NCBI GenBank assembly: GCA_965205225.1
Contig: CBDBFZ010000003.1
Location: forward strand, 1,798,001 to 1,862,000
Direction of reading: 5' to 3'
DNA from: Litorimonas sp965205225
GTDB taxonomy: Bacteria > Pseudomonadota > Alphaproteobacteria > Caulobacterales > Maricaulaceae
DNA: 64,000 nt
Position 1 is the stretch's first letter. Each line of letters opens with the position of its first letter. Shown piece by piece: positions 42,369 to 51,441 of this stretch. The notes under the pieces were generated by a model. It was not told the origin of the DNA. It ran no database searches and saw only the letters and a program-made list of their open reading frames with translations. The translations under genes and the position numbers were made by a program.

Positions 42369-43963
42369 TCTGACGACCCTCCATTGTCACCGCCACTATC
42401 GGCCTCATCCGTGTCGGTGTCATCTGACGATTCCGTGTCATTTCCCGACCCGCCTGGACGTTTACCGCGGTTTTTCATCCATTCCGGCTCTTCCGGTTCC
42501 ACCAGAACAGTGCTGGGATCGTTGACGTCCAGAACCTTAAGGGGAATCGATACCCGAGACCGCTCCATGGGCGACAGGACAACCAGTTCACCCGCTTCTA
42601 GGCCCGAAGAGAGCACCGCGCGCTGCGGTGTGGCATCGAGCACGACAACCTTCCGGATCGAGGCCTTGCCCTTTGTATCAACCGTATAGATTTCGTCTTC
42701 GACCCTCAGGCCGTCCCTTGGAATGACAATGGCGTTTTCGAGCAACTTGCCCTCGATTTCCGCATCGACAAACAGCCCCGGCGCGATCGGAACCCCGTTG
42801 CTGGATGCGCCAGATCCATAAGGATCGAACACTTCGGCAATGGCGAAGAGTGCCCGCGACTGGGTATCATATGCCGCATCCGTGCGCATGATGCGCCCGG
42901 CCCATTCCTGACGAACACCGCCAATGGTCGTGGACAGCTTAGCCAGAGGCGCTGAGGCGCGATCTTTCGCGACATAGGCAATCGAGAGATCGATCTTGGC
43001 CATATCCGCATCCGTGAAAGGCAGACGGACTTCAACAATATCGGTCGAGAAAATGCGGCCAAGACGCGAACCCGGCGTAACGAATTGTCCGATATCCGAA
43101 TTCTTCGACCGAACCCGACCCGCAAATGGTGCAACAACGGAGGTCCGCGTCAGTTGTAACTTGGCATTGTCAAGATCAGCGTGAGCCGCCTGCAATGCCG
43201 CCTCAGCCTGTTGGCGCTGAGGGACCCGCAATGCCAGCTGGCTTGGCTCACCGCGCCCGAGATCTTCATAATCGGATAGGGCGATTTCACCTTCGGCCAC
43301 CTCACGGGTCAAAACCTGCTGGGCCTGTGCAACGCTGGCCTCTGCCCGAATGACAGCGACCTGATAATCGCTAGGATCCACACGTACGAGCGTTTCGCCC
43401 TTACGGAAAATTCCGCCCTCGATAAAATTCGGGGAGACATAGACCACCTTGCCGCCAACCTGCGGTACAAGATCAATCTCCGTCTGAGGACGCGCTTCGC
43501 CCTGGGTCCGGACGAACAGACGTACGTCCTGGCGTTTGGCATAATCGGCCATCACGGCCAACGGCGTAAAGGGCCGACGATTTTCTTCCGGTTCAGCAGT
43601 CGCGTTGATGATGGCAATCGCCGCCATCGGAAACATCAGCAATACCAGAATCGGCAGGAGAATGGATTGGATACGGCGGCTCAGTTCGCGGCGCGGTTTG
43701 GGCTTGCTCAGCCGAATAGCCAGCAAGATTGAGACAACGCCCAGAATTAGGAAAAGCACCAGCAGGATTAATTCAGCGACCGGAGGTTTGGCCTCTTCGC
43801 CGCCACCTCCGCCAGCCAGGATAAGCGCTGCAAGACCGAAAACAAAACCGATCGGAACAATGACAAGAGGAACCCGTATGAGCCCCTTGTTCCCGACGCC
43901 ATCATCCTCTGGCTCCAGCAATCCATCAGGATCATCATATGAATCTATAATTTTAGCAGTCAT
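42365..43963 (-). CDS. RND efflux periplasmic adaptor with extra N-terminal membrane segments
   Basis: The 532-residue protein is longer than a normal adaptor (350-420). The first 120 residues hold three hydrophobic segments (LVIVPIGFVFGLAALILAGG, AELILLVLFLILGVVSILLA, ILLPILVLLMFPMAAIAII). The adaptor proper follows, with lipoyl halves GGKVVYVSPNFIEGGIFRKG and TSVVAPFAGRVRSKNSDIGQ flanking a helical hairpin. The C-terminal tail after about residue 500 is a run of Gly, Ser and Asp (ESSDDTDTDEADSGGDNGGS). The lipoyl and hairpin domains link pump 39159 to channel 43985. The extra helices are common in some alphaproteobacterial adaptors, but their role is unclear. Confidence 0.9.
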   Translation of the reverse strand: MTAKIIDSYDDPDGLLEPEDDGVGNKGLIRVPLVIVPIGFVFGLAALILAGGGGGEEAKPPVAELILLVLFLILGVVSILLAIRLSKPKPRRELSRRIQSILLPILVLLMFPMAAIAIINATAEPEENRRPFTPLAVMADYAKRQDVRLFVRTQGEARPQTEIDLVPQVGGKVVYVSPNFIEGGIFRKGETLVRVDPSDYQVAVIRAEASVAQAQQVLTREVAEGEIALSDYEDLGRGEPSQLALRVPQRQQAEAALQAAHADLDNAKLQLTRTSVVAPFAGRVRSKNSDIGQFVTPGSRLGRIFSTDIVEVRLPFTDADMAKIDLSIAYVAKDRASAPLAKLSTTIGGVRQEWAGRIMRTDAAYDTQSRALFAIAEVFDPYGSGASSNGVPIAPGLFVDAEIEGKLLENAIVIPRDGLRVEDEIYTVDTKGKASIRKVVVLDATPQRAVLSSGLEAGELVVLSPMERSRVSIPLKVLDVNDPSTVLVEPEEPEWMKNRGKRPGGSGNDTESSDDTDTDEADSGGDNGGSSE

Positions 43964-43984
43964 AGCAAGGTAAATCCTAGAAAT

Positions 43985-45457
43985 TCAATCGGTCGGTTCA
44001 TTTTCTTGTAGATCGGATGGTCGCTCATATCCCGCCCCTCCTAGAGCAACATGCAGGCGGACACGATTGGAAAGTCGTTCGGCTCGTGCAGAAATAATTT
44101 GACCTTCAGCATTGATGCGGCGTGATTGCGCATCAAGCAGCTGCAAGATCGTAGCCAGACCTTCTGTATATCGCAGCTCCAGTCGCTCTTCAGCCATGAT
44201 AGCTTCATCAAGCGATATCCTTAAAGCCGCTTCTCGCGCTTCCAGTCTTTTCTCAGCATCCAGTGCATTCTCAACCTCTTGATAGGCTGTGAGTACGGTT
44301 TCAGCATATGTTTCGATTTGAGCTTCCAGCTGCGCCCTCTGAGACGCAACCTGTGCCTTCAACCGTCCACCCTGGAAAATCGGCGCCACCAGTGATCCCC
44401 CTATTTGTATGGCCAGGTTCTTGAGGTCGAACACATCGCCCACGGAATTAAGCGCCTGATCACCAATACTCCCATCAAAGGATAGACTCGGATAGAGCGC
44501 CTTTCGAGCGACATCAACATTCAGCCCTGCCTGAGCAATACGACGCTCGGCAGCGATGACATCGGGACGACGTGCCAGCATATCAGCGGGCGTTCCAGCC
44601 CCTGCAAATACTGGCAAGACTGGAAGATCGGAGGGGAGCGCAATATCGGCATCCGGATAGTCGCGAACCAGTGTCTGAACACTGCGAAGCGTTGCATCCC
44701 TCAGCTGGAGCCGAGACTGTTCCTGCGCCTGAGCATTCGCAATGGAAGAGCGTGCCAAACGGACATCTGACGAACCCGTCAACCCGCTTTCAAACCGTCG
44801 CTGAGTAAGCCGCAGAGACCGTTCCTGCGTCCGGATTTCTTCCGCCGACAGATCGACAAGCAATCCAGCTTCGATAGCGTCGAACCAACCGACCGCCAAA
44901 CGGCTGGTAACGGACAGTTTCAACGCCGCTATATCGGCGGCCGACGCCTCAATTCCTTCACTGTCTGACGCGATCTGATCGCGTATCCGGTTGATCAAAT
45001 CCAGTTCCCAAGACGACGATAAACTGATGGCATATCGTGTCGAGCCTGTATTGAAACCTACGCCACCTTCGGACCGTGTGACAGACGTACTTCCGTTCAA
45101 AGTGGGATTAAGATCGGCGCGACTCACACGCTTGCGAGCAAAAGCCTGATCAAGCTGCGCTAATGTACGGCGTAAAGATGGATTATCCGCGCGGGCCTTG
45201 GCGACCAGTTGCGAGAGATCTTCATCACCGAAACTTTCAACCCAGTCTGTCTGAGGCAAGTCCTCGGGGGCTGGCTCCGCCCAATCGGACACGGTCGGCA
45301 CCGCTTTGGACAGGTCCACGACAGTTGGCTCAACCGGATTTATCACACTCGCGCAGGCGGAAAGGCTCACCGCGATCGCGATGACAGCTGCCCGCGCTAG
45401 CCCTCTGTGATCAAGCATCGAATGTCTTTCCCGCATGTGTCCTGCGCCTTTTCGCAT
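43985..45457 (-). CDS. NodT-family outer-membrane efflux channel lipoprotein (second system)
   Basis: The 490-residue channel has a lipobox LSAC with Cys35 counted from ATG 45457. ATGs at 45436 and 45418 would shorten the n-region and are equally possible. Motifs include SSWELDLINRIRDQIASDSE, VRDYPDADIALPSDLPVLPV, LARRPDVIAAERRIAQAGLN and LVAPIFQGGRLKAQV, giving two OEP repeats. It is first in a minus-strand operon followed by adaptor, RND pump and M13 peptidase. The 259-base region up to phoR (45458-45716) must hold divergent promoters; it is AT-rich around 45530-45570. Confidence 0.9.
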   Translation of the reverse strand: MRKGAGHMRERHSMLDHRGLARAAVIAIAVSLSACASVINPVEPTVVDLSKAVPTVSDWAEPAPEDLPQTDWVESFGDEDLSQLVAKARADNPSLRRTLAQLDQAFARKRVSRADLNPTLNGSTSVTRSEGGVGFNTGSTRYAISLSSSWELDLINRIRDQIASDSEGIEASAADIAALKLSVTSRLAVGWFDAIEAGLLVDLSAEEIRTQERSLRLTQRRFESGLTGSSDVRLARSSIANAQAQEQSRLQLRDATLRSVQTLVRDYPDADIALPSDLPVLPVFAGAGTPADMLARRPDVIAAERRIAQAGLNVDVARKALYPSLSFDGSIGDQALNSVGDVFDLKNLAIQIGGSLVAPIFQGGRLKAQVASQRAQLEAQIETYAETVLTAYQEVENALDAEKRLEAREAALRISLDEAIMAEERLELRYTEGLATILQLLDAQSRRINAEGQIISARAERLSNRVRLHVALGGAGYERPSDLQENEPTD

Positions 45458-45716
45458 ATTGGTTCGCAGAGACTCAGCAAAAGAGCCTCCAACTTACTGA
45501 CAAGCAAACCAGATCATTTTCCGCAAGTCAACAAAACTTTATCGAAAAACAATAATTTATTTAAAACTCGCTTACTGAGGCCTTAATGCAGGGCAAGATC
45601 GCAGGCGAGTGTGATTTTTGTCATCTATGTGAAATGAGACCTCACCAGAGGGTGCAATACCTTTACGACGGGGCTGCACTCTGGACGATATCGGTTTGAT
45701 CGGCCACTAGGTCGTT

Positions 45717-47138
45717 ATGGAGATGGCCAACCCAATCGAAAAAGAAGCTCAGCATGCCTTGCGCGGTTCGGACATTGTCGTGCTATCTGCGCTTGCCTTT
45801 GTCTCAATCGCCGGAATGGCGGCTCTGGCGCGCGTTCCACTGCCGATTGGACTAGCCGCTCTGGCGACCTTTCTGGTCACGGCGTGGATATTCTTACGAC
45901 TGAGCCGGGTTGTAAGAGCTGCTCGTACGGGCCTCCCGACAGATTCCGATGCATTTCTGTCCGGTGCACGCTTTGCCGCGACCCTGACCGATGCCCTGCC
46001 CCAAGCCATCGCCGTACTGGATCGTGATGGCCGGGTAATTCACGCCAATCCGATGGCCCGATCACTCATCGAAATGGACACGCTGGGGCGTCCGTTGAGC
46101 GTCTATGTCCGAGATTCTGGTATAACGGACCGTCTGACCACGGCTTTGGCTGGCTATACTCCCGAACCCCTTATGGTGCACCGCGAAGTCCCTGCAGAGA
46201 GCTATATCTCTCTGCTCTTCTCGGCCGTAACGCCCGTGGAAGACGGGTCTGGACGAATGATCGTACTGGTTGTCATGAACGATGTAACGGAACTGGTTCT
46301 TGGCAATCAACGCCGGGCCGATTTCCTGGCCAATGCGAGTCACGAACTTAAGACGCCTATGGCCTCGATGCTTGGCTATATTGAGACGTTACGGGGTCAT
46401 GCCAGAGATGATCCCGAAGCACGGGAACGGTTCCTCGGCATCATGGCACAACAGGCCGAGCGCATGCAGCGCCTAATCCGTGATTTGCTGTCTCTGCGCC
46501 GGATCGAACAGTCCGAACATATTGCACCGACCGAAACCGCCGATCTCGATCTTTCAGTCCGCGCGGCTATCGAGTCTGTCGCACCAATGGCAGAGACTCG
46601 CGGCGTAAAACTCAAATACAGGAAGAAAAAGCGCTCGATCGTTCCGGGACATCAGGACGAAACGATACAGCTCTGTCTCAACCTGATCGAAAACGCTACT
46701 AAACTGTCGCCAGCAGGATCGACAGTCTATATTACGCTGAGCCGATTTGATCAGTGGAAACCCGGCATTCTGTTTGCAGATGGTTATCTACCAGAGACAG
46801 CGACAACCCGCGCCATCAATCCGGCACCAACCAGCCCTCTGCCCATCTATATGATCACTATTTCAGATTCGGGACCCGGATTCGCCCGCGAACATCTGCC
46901 TCGTATTGGCGAGCGGTTCTACCGCGTGGCAGGCGATCTCTCATCGCAGGAAAAGGGAACGGGTCTTGGCCTGGCCATTGTCAAACACATAGCCCGTCGT
47001 CACCGCGCAGGCCTGTATGTGCGGAGCGAAAAGGGCGAAGGGACTGAGTTCTGCCTTGTCTATAAGGAGAGTGCCTCTGCCCCGAATTCACCCTCTGTGA
47101 GAACAGTCGTCGAAAGAGCTGAGACAAAAACCGTTTAG
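45717..47138 (+). CDS. phoR: Phosphate-regulon-type sensor histidine kinase
   Basis: The 473-residue kinase has two membrane segments (about residues 20-64), a PAS-like domain (about 90-195, starting TDALPQAIAVLDRDGRVIHA), the phospho-accepting His209 in NASHELKTP and the ATP-binding boxes NLIENATKLSP, DSGPGFA and GTGLGLAIVKH. Order and content match PhoR: phoU and a PhoB-type regulator follow. It senses phosphate status, normally through the Pst transporter and PhoU, and phosphorylates PhoB. No pst genes lie between, unlike in many bacteria. Two in-frame ATGs (45717, 45723) are possible starts. Confidence 0.9.
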   Translation: MEMANPIEKEAQHALRGSDIVVLSALAFVSIAGMAALARVPLPIGLAALATFLVTAWIFLRLSRVVRAARTGLPTDSDAFLSGARFAATLTDALPQAIAVLDRDGRVIHANPMARSLIEMDTLGRPLSVYVRDSGITDRLTTALAGYTPEPLMVHREVPAESYISLLFSAVTPVEDGSGRMIVLVVMNDVTELVLGNQRRADFLANASHELKTPMASMLGYIETLRGHARDDPEARERFLGIMAQQAERMQRLIRDLLSLRRIEQSEHIAPTETADLDLSVRAAIESVAPMAETRGVKLKYRKKKRSIVPGHQDETIQLCLNLIENATKLSPAGSTVYITLSRFDQWKPGILFADGYLPETATTRAINPAPTSPLPIYMITISDSGPGFAREHLPRIGERFYRVAGDLSSQEKGTGLGLAIVKHIARRHRAGLYVRSEKGEGTEFCLVYKESASAPNSPSVRTVVERAETKTV

Positions 47139-47241
47139 TCACATTACCGTCGCAAACTTGTCATCGTAGCATTCCATAGGCTATTCCTTAAGAATCATTG
47201 GCTTGCCGAACATCCGGTGACCACTGTCTGGGACCGTTCGC

Positions 47242-47946
47242 ATGAACAGTTTGGCCAATCATATTGTCAGCGGGTACGATAGCGACCTCAATGAACTGAC
47301 CACTAGCCTGTCCAATCTCGGCAGTCTCGCCGAAGGCATGGTAGCAGATGCCGTGCGCGCGCTTAAGAATCGCGACAGTTCTCTAGCTCGATCCGTGATT
47401 GAGCGGGACCGACAGGCCAATAGCTTCCAATCCAAGATCGATAGCGATGCCATGCGCATTCTGGCACTCAGAAACCCTATGGCAACGGATCTAAGGCGGA
47501 CAATTGGCGCCATTCGTGTAGCGGCCGATCTGGAACGGATTGGCGATCTGGCCGAGGGTATTGCCAAACGGGCTATCAATTTGAATGATCAGAACCGGAT
47601 AGATTTGACGCATGGCGTCGAGCGTATGGGGCGTCAGGTAAAATCACAACTATCAGCCGCGCTGGATGCATTTCTACGGGAAGATACGAATGCGGCCATT
47701 CAGGTCTGGACTGCCGATTTCGACATTGATGAAATGTACAACTCCATTCTGCGTGAGTTGCTGACCTATATGATGGGTGATCCCACGATGATTAATGCCT
47801 CGACTGCCTTGCTGTTCGCCGCGAAGAACCTCGAACGGATCGGAGATCACACGTCCAACATCTGCGAGGTTATCTATTTCACCAGCCAAGGTAGTCAGCT
47901 GATCGACGATGATGCCGTTCAAGCCCTACTCCGAAAGCCAAAATAA
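47242..47946 (+). CDS. phoU: Phosphate signalling protein PhoU
   Basis: The 234-residue helical protein has two PhoU repeats. Each carries the metal-binding acidic patch: RVAADLERIGDLAEGIAKRA in the first and FAAKNLERIGDHTSNICEVI in the second. It is the negative modulator connecting Pst and PhoR. The gene sits between phoR (104 bases upstream) and phoB (37 bases downstream). Start MNSLANHIVSGYDSDL is typical for alphaproteobacterial PhoU. Confidence 0.95.
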   Translation: MNSLANHIVSGYDSDLNELTTSLSNLGSLAEGMVADAVRALKNRDSSLARSVIERDRQANSFQSKIDSDAMRILALRNPMATDLRRTIGAIRVAADLERIGDLAEGIAKRAINLNDQNRIDLTHGVERMGRQVKSQLSAALDAFLREDTNAAIQVWTADFDIDEMYNSILRELLTYMMGDPTMINASTALLFAAKNLERIGDHTSNICEVIYFTSQGSQLIDDDAVQALLRKPK

Positions 47947-47982
47947 ACCCGTATATCCACCGTTAGACAATAAGAGACTGTC

Positions 47983-48672
47983 ATGAAGCCCTATGTTCTG
48001 ATCGTCGAAGACGAGGATGCTCTGGCCACGTTGCTCGAGTATAATTTCGGCAAGGAAGGTTTTGAAACCTCACTGGCGATGGACGGTGAAGAAGCGCTTC
48101 TGCTGGCATCTGAACGGACACCGGACCTGATCCTTCTCGACTGGATGTTGCCAAAACTGTCGGGAGTTGAAGTCTGCCGCCGCCTGCGTCGCCGCAAAGA
48201 AACCTCAAAAACACCGGTCATCATGTTGACCGCACGCAGTGACGAAACCGATCGGATTACGGGTTTGGATTTTGGTGCCGACGACTACATGATCAAGCCA
48301 TTTTCAATGCCTGAACTGTTCGCTCGCACGCGGGCTCTGATGCGCCGAACCAAGCCAAGTCTGCTTGAGGATATCATTCGGATTGGCGACATTGAAGTCG
48401 ACAGTCAGGCCTATCGGGTCAAGCGCGACGGCGAACTCATCCATCTGGGGCCAACGGAATTCCGCCTGCTGGATCATTTTGCCCGGCATCCGGGGCGTGT
48501 CTTCTCTCGCGAACAATTGCTGGATGCTGTCTGGGGACGCGATGTCTATGTTGAAGCACGGACAGTCGATGTTCATATTGGACGCCTGCGAAAAGCGCTG
48601 AAGCGCACAGGCAAAGCTGACCCGATACGAACCGTCAGAAGCGCCGGTTATTCATTCGAAGGCGTTGAATAG
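47983..48672 (+). CDS. phoB: Phosphate regulon response regulator PhoB
   Basis: The 229-residue OmpR/PhoB-type regulator has the receiver with acidic pair (VEDEDA), phospho-accepting Asp53 (LILLDWMLPKLSG), Thr (MLTARSDE) and Lys (MIKPFSMPEL), followed by a winged-helix domain from about residue 130 (LGPTEFRLLDHF to TVRSAGYSFE). Together with phoR and phoU it controls the phosphate-starvation regulon. It converges with the FliJ-like gene, with only 11 bases between the stops. Confidence 0.93.
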   Translation: MKPYVLIVEDEDALATLLEYNFGKEGFETSLAMDGEEALLLASERTPDLILLDWMLPKLSGVEVCRRLRRRKETSKTPVIMLTARSDETDRITGLDFGADDYMIKPFSMPELFARTRALMRRTKPSLLEDIIRIGDIEVDSQAYRVKRDGELIHLGPTEFRLLDHFARHPGRVFSREQLLDAVWGRDVYVEARTVDVHIGRLRKALKRTGKADPIRTVRSAGYSFEGVE

Positions 48673-48683
48673 GCGCGCTGGGG

Positions 48684-49058
48684 CTAGCCCATCACGCGAG
48701 CTTGCTGCTTTTCAGCATCACGGGCCATGCGGCGCGCCCGGACGCGTTCATAACTATCAAGGGCGTCGAGCTGATGGCGTAAATCGACGGCGATATCGGT
48801 GGTCTGGCTCATGATATCGTCAAGCGAGCGGCGCAAATTCTCTTTCCGGGCAAAGACCGACTGGGCATAGCTTCCATAGGCCACATAACCGTCGCGCTGC
48901 TCATTGGCATCGACTTGATTTTCTGGCACGCTGTCTAACAGTTTGCGGATCTGACACTCCAGATCCTCGCGCGTGGCTTCGAGCACGGCAATCCGCTTCT
49001 GCAGTTCACCGACACGAAACTGCGTTTGCTGGATCTGTTTATCCGTCATCTGTGTCAT
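48684..49058 (-). CDS. fliJ: FliJ-like coiled-coil protein (probable flagellar export chaperone)
   Basis: The 124-residue protein is almost entirely heptad-rich coiled coil (FRVGELQKRIAVLEATREDL, RRSLDDIMSQTTDIAVDLRH, YERVRARRMARDAEKQQARV). Length, two long helices and the basic C-terminus fit FliJ, the stalk-like component of the flagellar export ATPase. FliJ sequences diverge widely, so this is moderately sure. It is divergent from ctrA, which directly controls flagellar genes in related bacteria, and the shared upstream region contains CtrA-like half sites. No other flagellar gene lies in the window. Confidence 0.55.
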   Translation of the reverse strand: MTQMTDKQIQQTQFRVGELQKRIAVLEATREDLECQIRKLLDSVPENQVDANEQRDGYVAYGSYAQSVFARKENLRRSLDDIMSQTTDIAVDLRHQLDALDSYERVRARRMARDAEKQQARVMG

Positions 49059-49260
49059 GAATCCTCCCCGTTCACCTATATCATCCGTATTTCCCCGGAC
49101 CTCATTTCGAACAGCTATACAGCTATAGAGTGTCAGGCTTTCAACCTCGTGAAGAAACGCGGTTAAGCCTTTTCAAAGATCGACGGAGCAACGCCCGGCA
49201 TATTTCAAAACTCGTCCCGCCTGCGGATCAGAAAACACAAATCAATGGGTGTTATATTTG

Positions 49261-49339
49261 TTAACTTCTGATTTACCGGTTTCCTTTAGCGGTGAGGCTC
49301 CATTAACCATGCTCCGTGAGCGAGCCGGTTAAGTGAATC
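49261..49339 (+). promoter_or_regulatory. ctrA upstream region with CtrA-like sites and a GANTC methylation site
   Basis: TTAA-CTTCTGA-TTTACC at 49261-49277 is close to the CtrA box TTAA-N7-TTAAC. Further TTAAC half sites lie at 49303 (ATTAACCAT) and a TTAAG at 49329. GAATC at 49335-49339 fits the CcrM methylation sequence GANTC, which in Caulobacter times ctrA transcription. A strong ribosome site (AGGAGGGA) stands just before the ATG at 49359. The rest of the 300-base interval shows nothing else. Confidence 0.55.
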
Positions 49340-49358
49340 GCCTAGGAGGGAATGGACA

Positions 49359-50054
49359 ATGCGGGTTCTTCTGATTGAAGATGATATGGCCACAGCACAG
49401 GGCATCGAATTGATGCTCAAGACTGAAGGCTTCAACGTTTACACGACCGACCTTGGTGAAGAGGGCGTCGATCTCGGTAAACTCTATGATTATGACATTA
49501 TCCTTCTGGACTTGAACCTGCCGGACATGCCCGGCTTCGAGGTCCTCAAGACATTGCGGCTTGCCAAGGTGCAGACGCCGATCTTCATTCTCTCCGGCAC
49601 GAACGATATTGAAACCAAAGTCCGCGGCCTTGGCACTGGTGCCGATGATTACATGACCAAGCCCTTCCACAAGGATGAACTCGTGGCCCGCATCCACGCA
49701 GTTGTCCGGCGTTCCAAAGGCCATAGCCAGTCCATCATCACAACCGGTGACATTAAGGTAAATCTTGACGCCAAGACCGTTGAGGTCGGCGATCACCGCG
49801 TCCACCTGACTGGCAAGGAATATCAGATACTGGAACTGCTGAGCCTGCGTAAGGGTACCACACTGACCAAGGAAATGTTCCTCAACCACCTTTATGGCGG
49901 CATGGACGAGCCCGAGCTGAAAATCATCGATGTGTTCATCTGTAAGCTACGCAAGAAACTCGCAGCCGCAACACAGGGCGAGCACTATATCGAAACCGTC
50001 TGGGGTCGCGGCTATGTTCTGCGCGATTACACTAAGGACAGGATGAGCGCCTAA
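49359..50054 (+). CDS. ctrA: Cell-cycle master response regulator CtrA
   Basis: The 231-residue protein is strongly CtrA-like: MRVLLIEDDMATAQGIELML at the start, phospho-accepting Asp51 in IILLDLNLPDMPGFEVLKTL, switch residues (ILSGTND, YMTKPFHKDEL) and a winged-helix domain with LTGKEYQILELLSLRKGTTL and KIIDVFICKLRKKLAAA. Asp51 and the domain spacing are as in Caulobacter CtrA. It controls DNA replication, division and flagellar genes. The usual hydrophobic proteolysis tail is not evident; the end is DYTKDRMSA. This gene places the organism in the Alphaproteobacteria. Confidence 0.97.
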   Translation: MRVLLIEDDMATAQGIELMLKTEGFNVYTTDLGEEGVDLGKLYDYDIILLDLNLPDMPGFEVLKTLRLAKVQTPIFILSGTNDIETKVRGLGTGADDYMTKPFHKDELVARIHAVVRRSKGHSQSIITTGDIKVNLDAKTVEVGDHRVHLTGKEYQILELLSLRKGTTLTKEMFLNHLYGGMDEPELKIIDVFICKLRKKLAAATQGEHYIETVWGRGYVLRDYTKDRMSA

Positions 50055-50090
50055 AGCGCGTCCCTCTTCCCGCGTCGCTAGTTTCGGCGT

Positions 50091-50177
50091 ATGAAACCCT
50101 ATCTGCGCGGCGAGGTTTTTTATGGACTCATGATGTTTGGCGTCAGCGCCTATGAGACAGATATGAGTTTGGTCTAA
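50091..50177 (+). CDS. Small ORF after ctrA (possible truncated gene)
   Basis: The 28-codon frame begins MKPYLRGEVFYGLMMFGVSA and stops at 50175. The residue pattern looks like real protein rather than noise, but I recognise no family. It ends shortly before an IS3-type fragment, so it may be the 5' stub of a gene cut by that insertion. No clear ribosome site precedes it. Confidence 0.25.
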   Translation: MKPYLRGEVFYGLMMFGVSAYETDMSLV

Positions 50178-50214
50178 GCGAGAGTTTTGTTCATCTTCAT
50201 TCACGGAGTGGAGC

Positions 50215-50436
50215 ATGAGACAGAGTAAACAAACGTCCGGCGAACGGATCGCCGAAGACATCAAACGCAAGACAGGCTAACGCTATTCAGCTGAGGAGAA
50301 GATCGGCATTGTGCTGGATGGGCTGCGCGGTGAGGGAAGTGTCGTGGAGCTGTGCCGACAAGAGGGCATCGCGCAGGGACTGTATTACAAATGGTCAGAC
50401 GGCGATTCCTCGCTAAGGATCGATTTTAGAACCTGA
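50215..50436 (+). pseudogene. IS3-family OrfA fragment
   Basis: The frame reads MRQSKQTSGERIAEDIKRKT, then glycine and a TAA where the family has arginine, then RYSAEEKIGIVLDGLRGEGS and VVELCRQEGIAQGLYYKWSD. This is the helix-turn-helix N-terminal protein of IS3-family elements (IS51-like). After KWSD the sequence departs and neither the rest of OrfA nor OrfB is present. Confidence 0.8.
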
Positions 50437-50457
50437 TTAGTTTTCGAGAGATCATCC

Positions 50458-51204
50458 ATGAGCGAGTCCCCGAACACAAATTTTAATCAAAAGTCGCTTA
50501 TGATTGTGTGTGGCTTCTGCGGCACGAAGACGAGCGGCGAAGTGCGAGGCTATACCCAGCTTTGCAAGAACGTTTCCACCAAGACTATTCGGGGACCCAG
50601 ATCCGACGGATTTCTTCTTCTCCGATGTCTCCATTGCAACGAAGGAAACCTTGCCGAAGTCAAAATCGATAGACGTGTCTCTGATATGACCATCAACCTG
50701 GAGTCCCGTGCGACCAGCGAGGCTCACAATCTTTCGAACAGCGTAAAGCTTGTCAGGCAGTGGCCGAGCCACAAAAAACCCAAGCAGCTTCAAGGCGTCC
50801 CGCTCAAAGTCCAGACAGTTTACGACCAATCTCAGCGTCTCCTGACTATCCAGCAGGGCGACAAAGATTTTTACGAGCCTGCAAGCACCAACTTCCGTAG
50901 GACGCTTGAGCTGGCGTTGAAGTCTCTTGGGCGTACCGAAAAAACGCTCCACGCCAAAATCAAGGGCATGGCGGACGAGAGAAAAATTCCGGATTCTATG
51001 GAGAAAATGGCCACCGCTATACGTCTTGGCGGCAATGAAGCCACCCACAACTCCCCTCTTCCTAGCGATCAGGCCAAAGAGGAAGCCGTCGACTTGGCCG
51101 AGTTTACAGAACTTTTTCTGACGTATGCTTTCACCCTCCCCAAGCGAGTCGAAGACTGGCAAAAGCGCGCAGACGCCAGAAAAGCCGCCACTGAGAAAAA
51201 GTAA
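50458..51204 (+). CDS. DUF4145-like protein with N-terminal zinc ribbon
   Basis: The 248-residue protein has paired cysteines (CGFCGTKT and CLHCNEG, about residues 18 and 59) that could bind zinc. A helical C-terminal region follows: FRRTLELALKSLGRTEKTLH, ADERKIPDSM, IRLGGNEATHNSPLPSDQAK and FTELFLTYAFTLPKRVEDWQ. The R-x-GNxxTH core and its surroundings match DUF4145, a domain often attached to or near restriction and defence genes; biochemical activity is not established. It starts at ATG 50458 (GAGAGATCATCC upstream). Neighbours are an IS3 fragment and a broken Dam methylase, so it looks like cargo of a degraded mobile island. Confidence 0.6.
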   Translation: MSESPNTNFNQKSLMIVCGFCGTKTSGEVRGYTQLCKNVSTKTIRGPRSDGFLLLRCLHCNEGNLAEVKIDRRVSDMTINLESRATSEAHNLSNSVKLVRQWPSHKKPKQLQGVPLKVQTVYDQSQRLLTIQQGDKDFYEPASTNFRRTLELALKSLGRTEKTLHAKIKGMADERKIPDSMEKMATAIRLGGNEATHNSPLPSDQAKEEAVDLAEFTELFLTYAFTLPKRVEDWQKRADARKAATEKK

Positions 51205-51441
51205 TAGGCTGCTCATGCCCATCGCCCTGCTTCCCGATAATCGCCCATTTGGACAGGCTCGTCGGGATATTCGACTCCATCGACAACTTCGCCCCGAAGA
51301 TGACAACTAGACGTCTCTCGTCACGCAACAACACCCCCTCCTGCTCCTGACCTGCCCGCCCAGCGCATTGAAAAGACCGGCGACCCGCGCGCAGCCACGG
51401 AGACCATCCTTAAAATTCGCGGCGCGGGCCTCTGACGCGGC
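51205..51441. other. Non-coding or decayed stretch between DUF4145 and Dam remnants
   Basis: One plus frame reads PAQRIEKTGDPRAATETILK just before 51430, which looks like fossil coding sequence, but I cannot assign it. No RNA or promoter was recognised. Confidence 0.3.

Noticed and set aside
45590..45716. Possible Pho box before phoR (TTTGTCATCTATGTGAAAT)
   Set aside because: Only one half approximates the 7-bp direct repeat of a Pho box and the spacing is wrong. I cannot support it.
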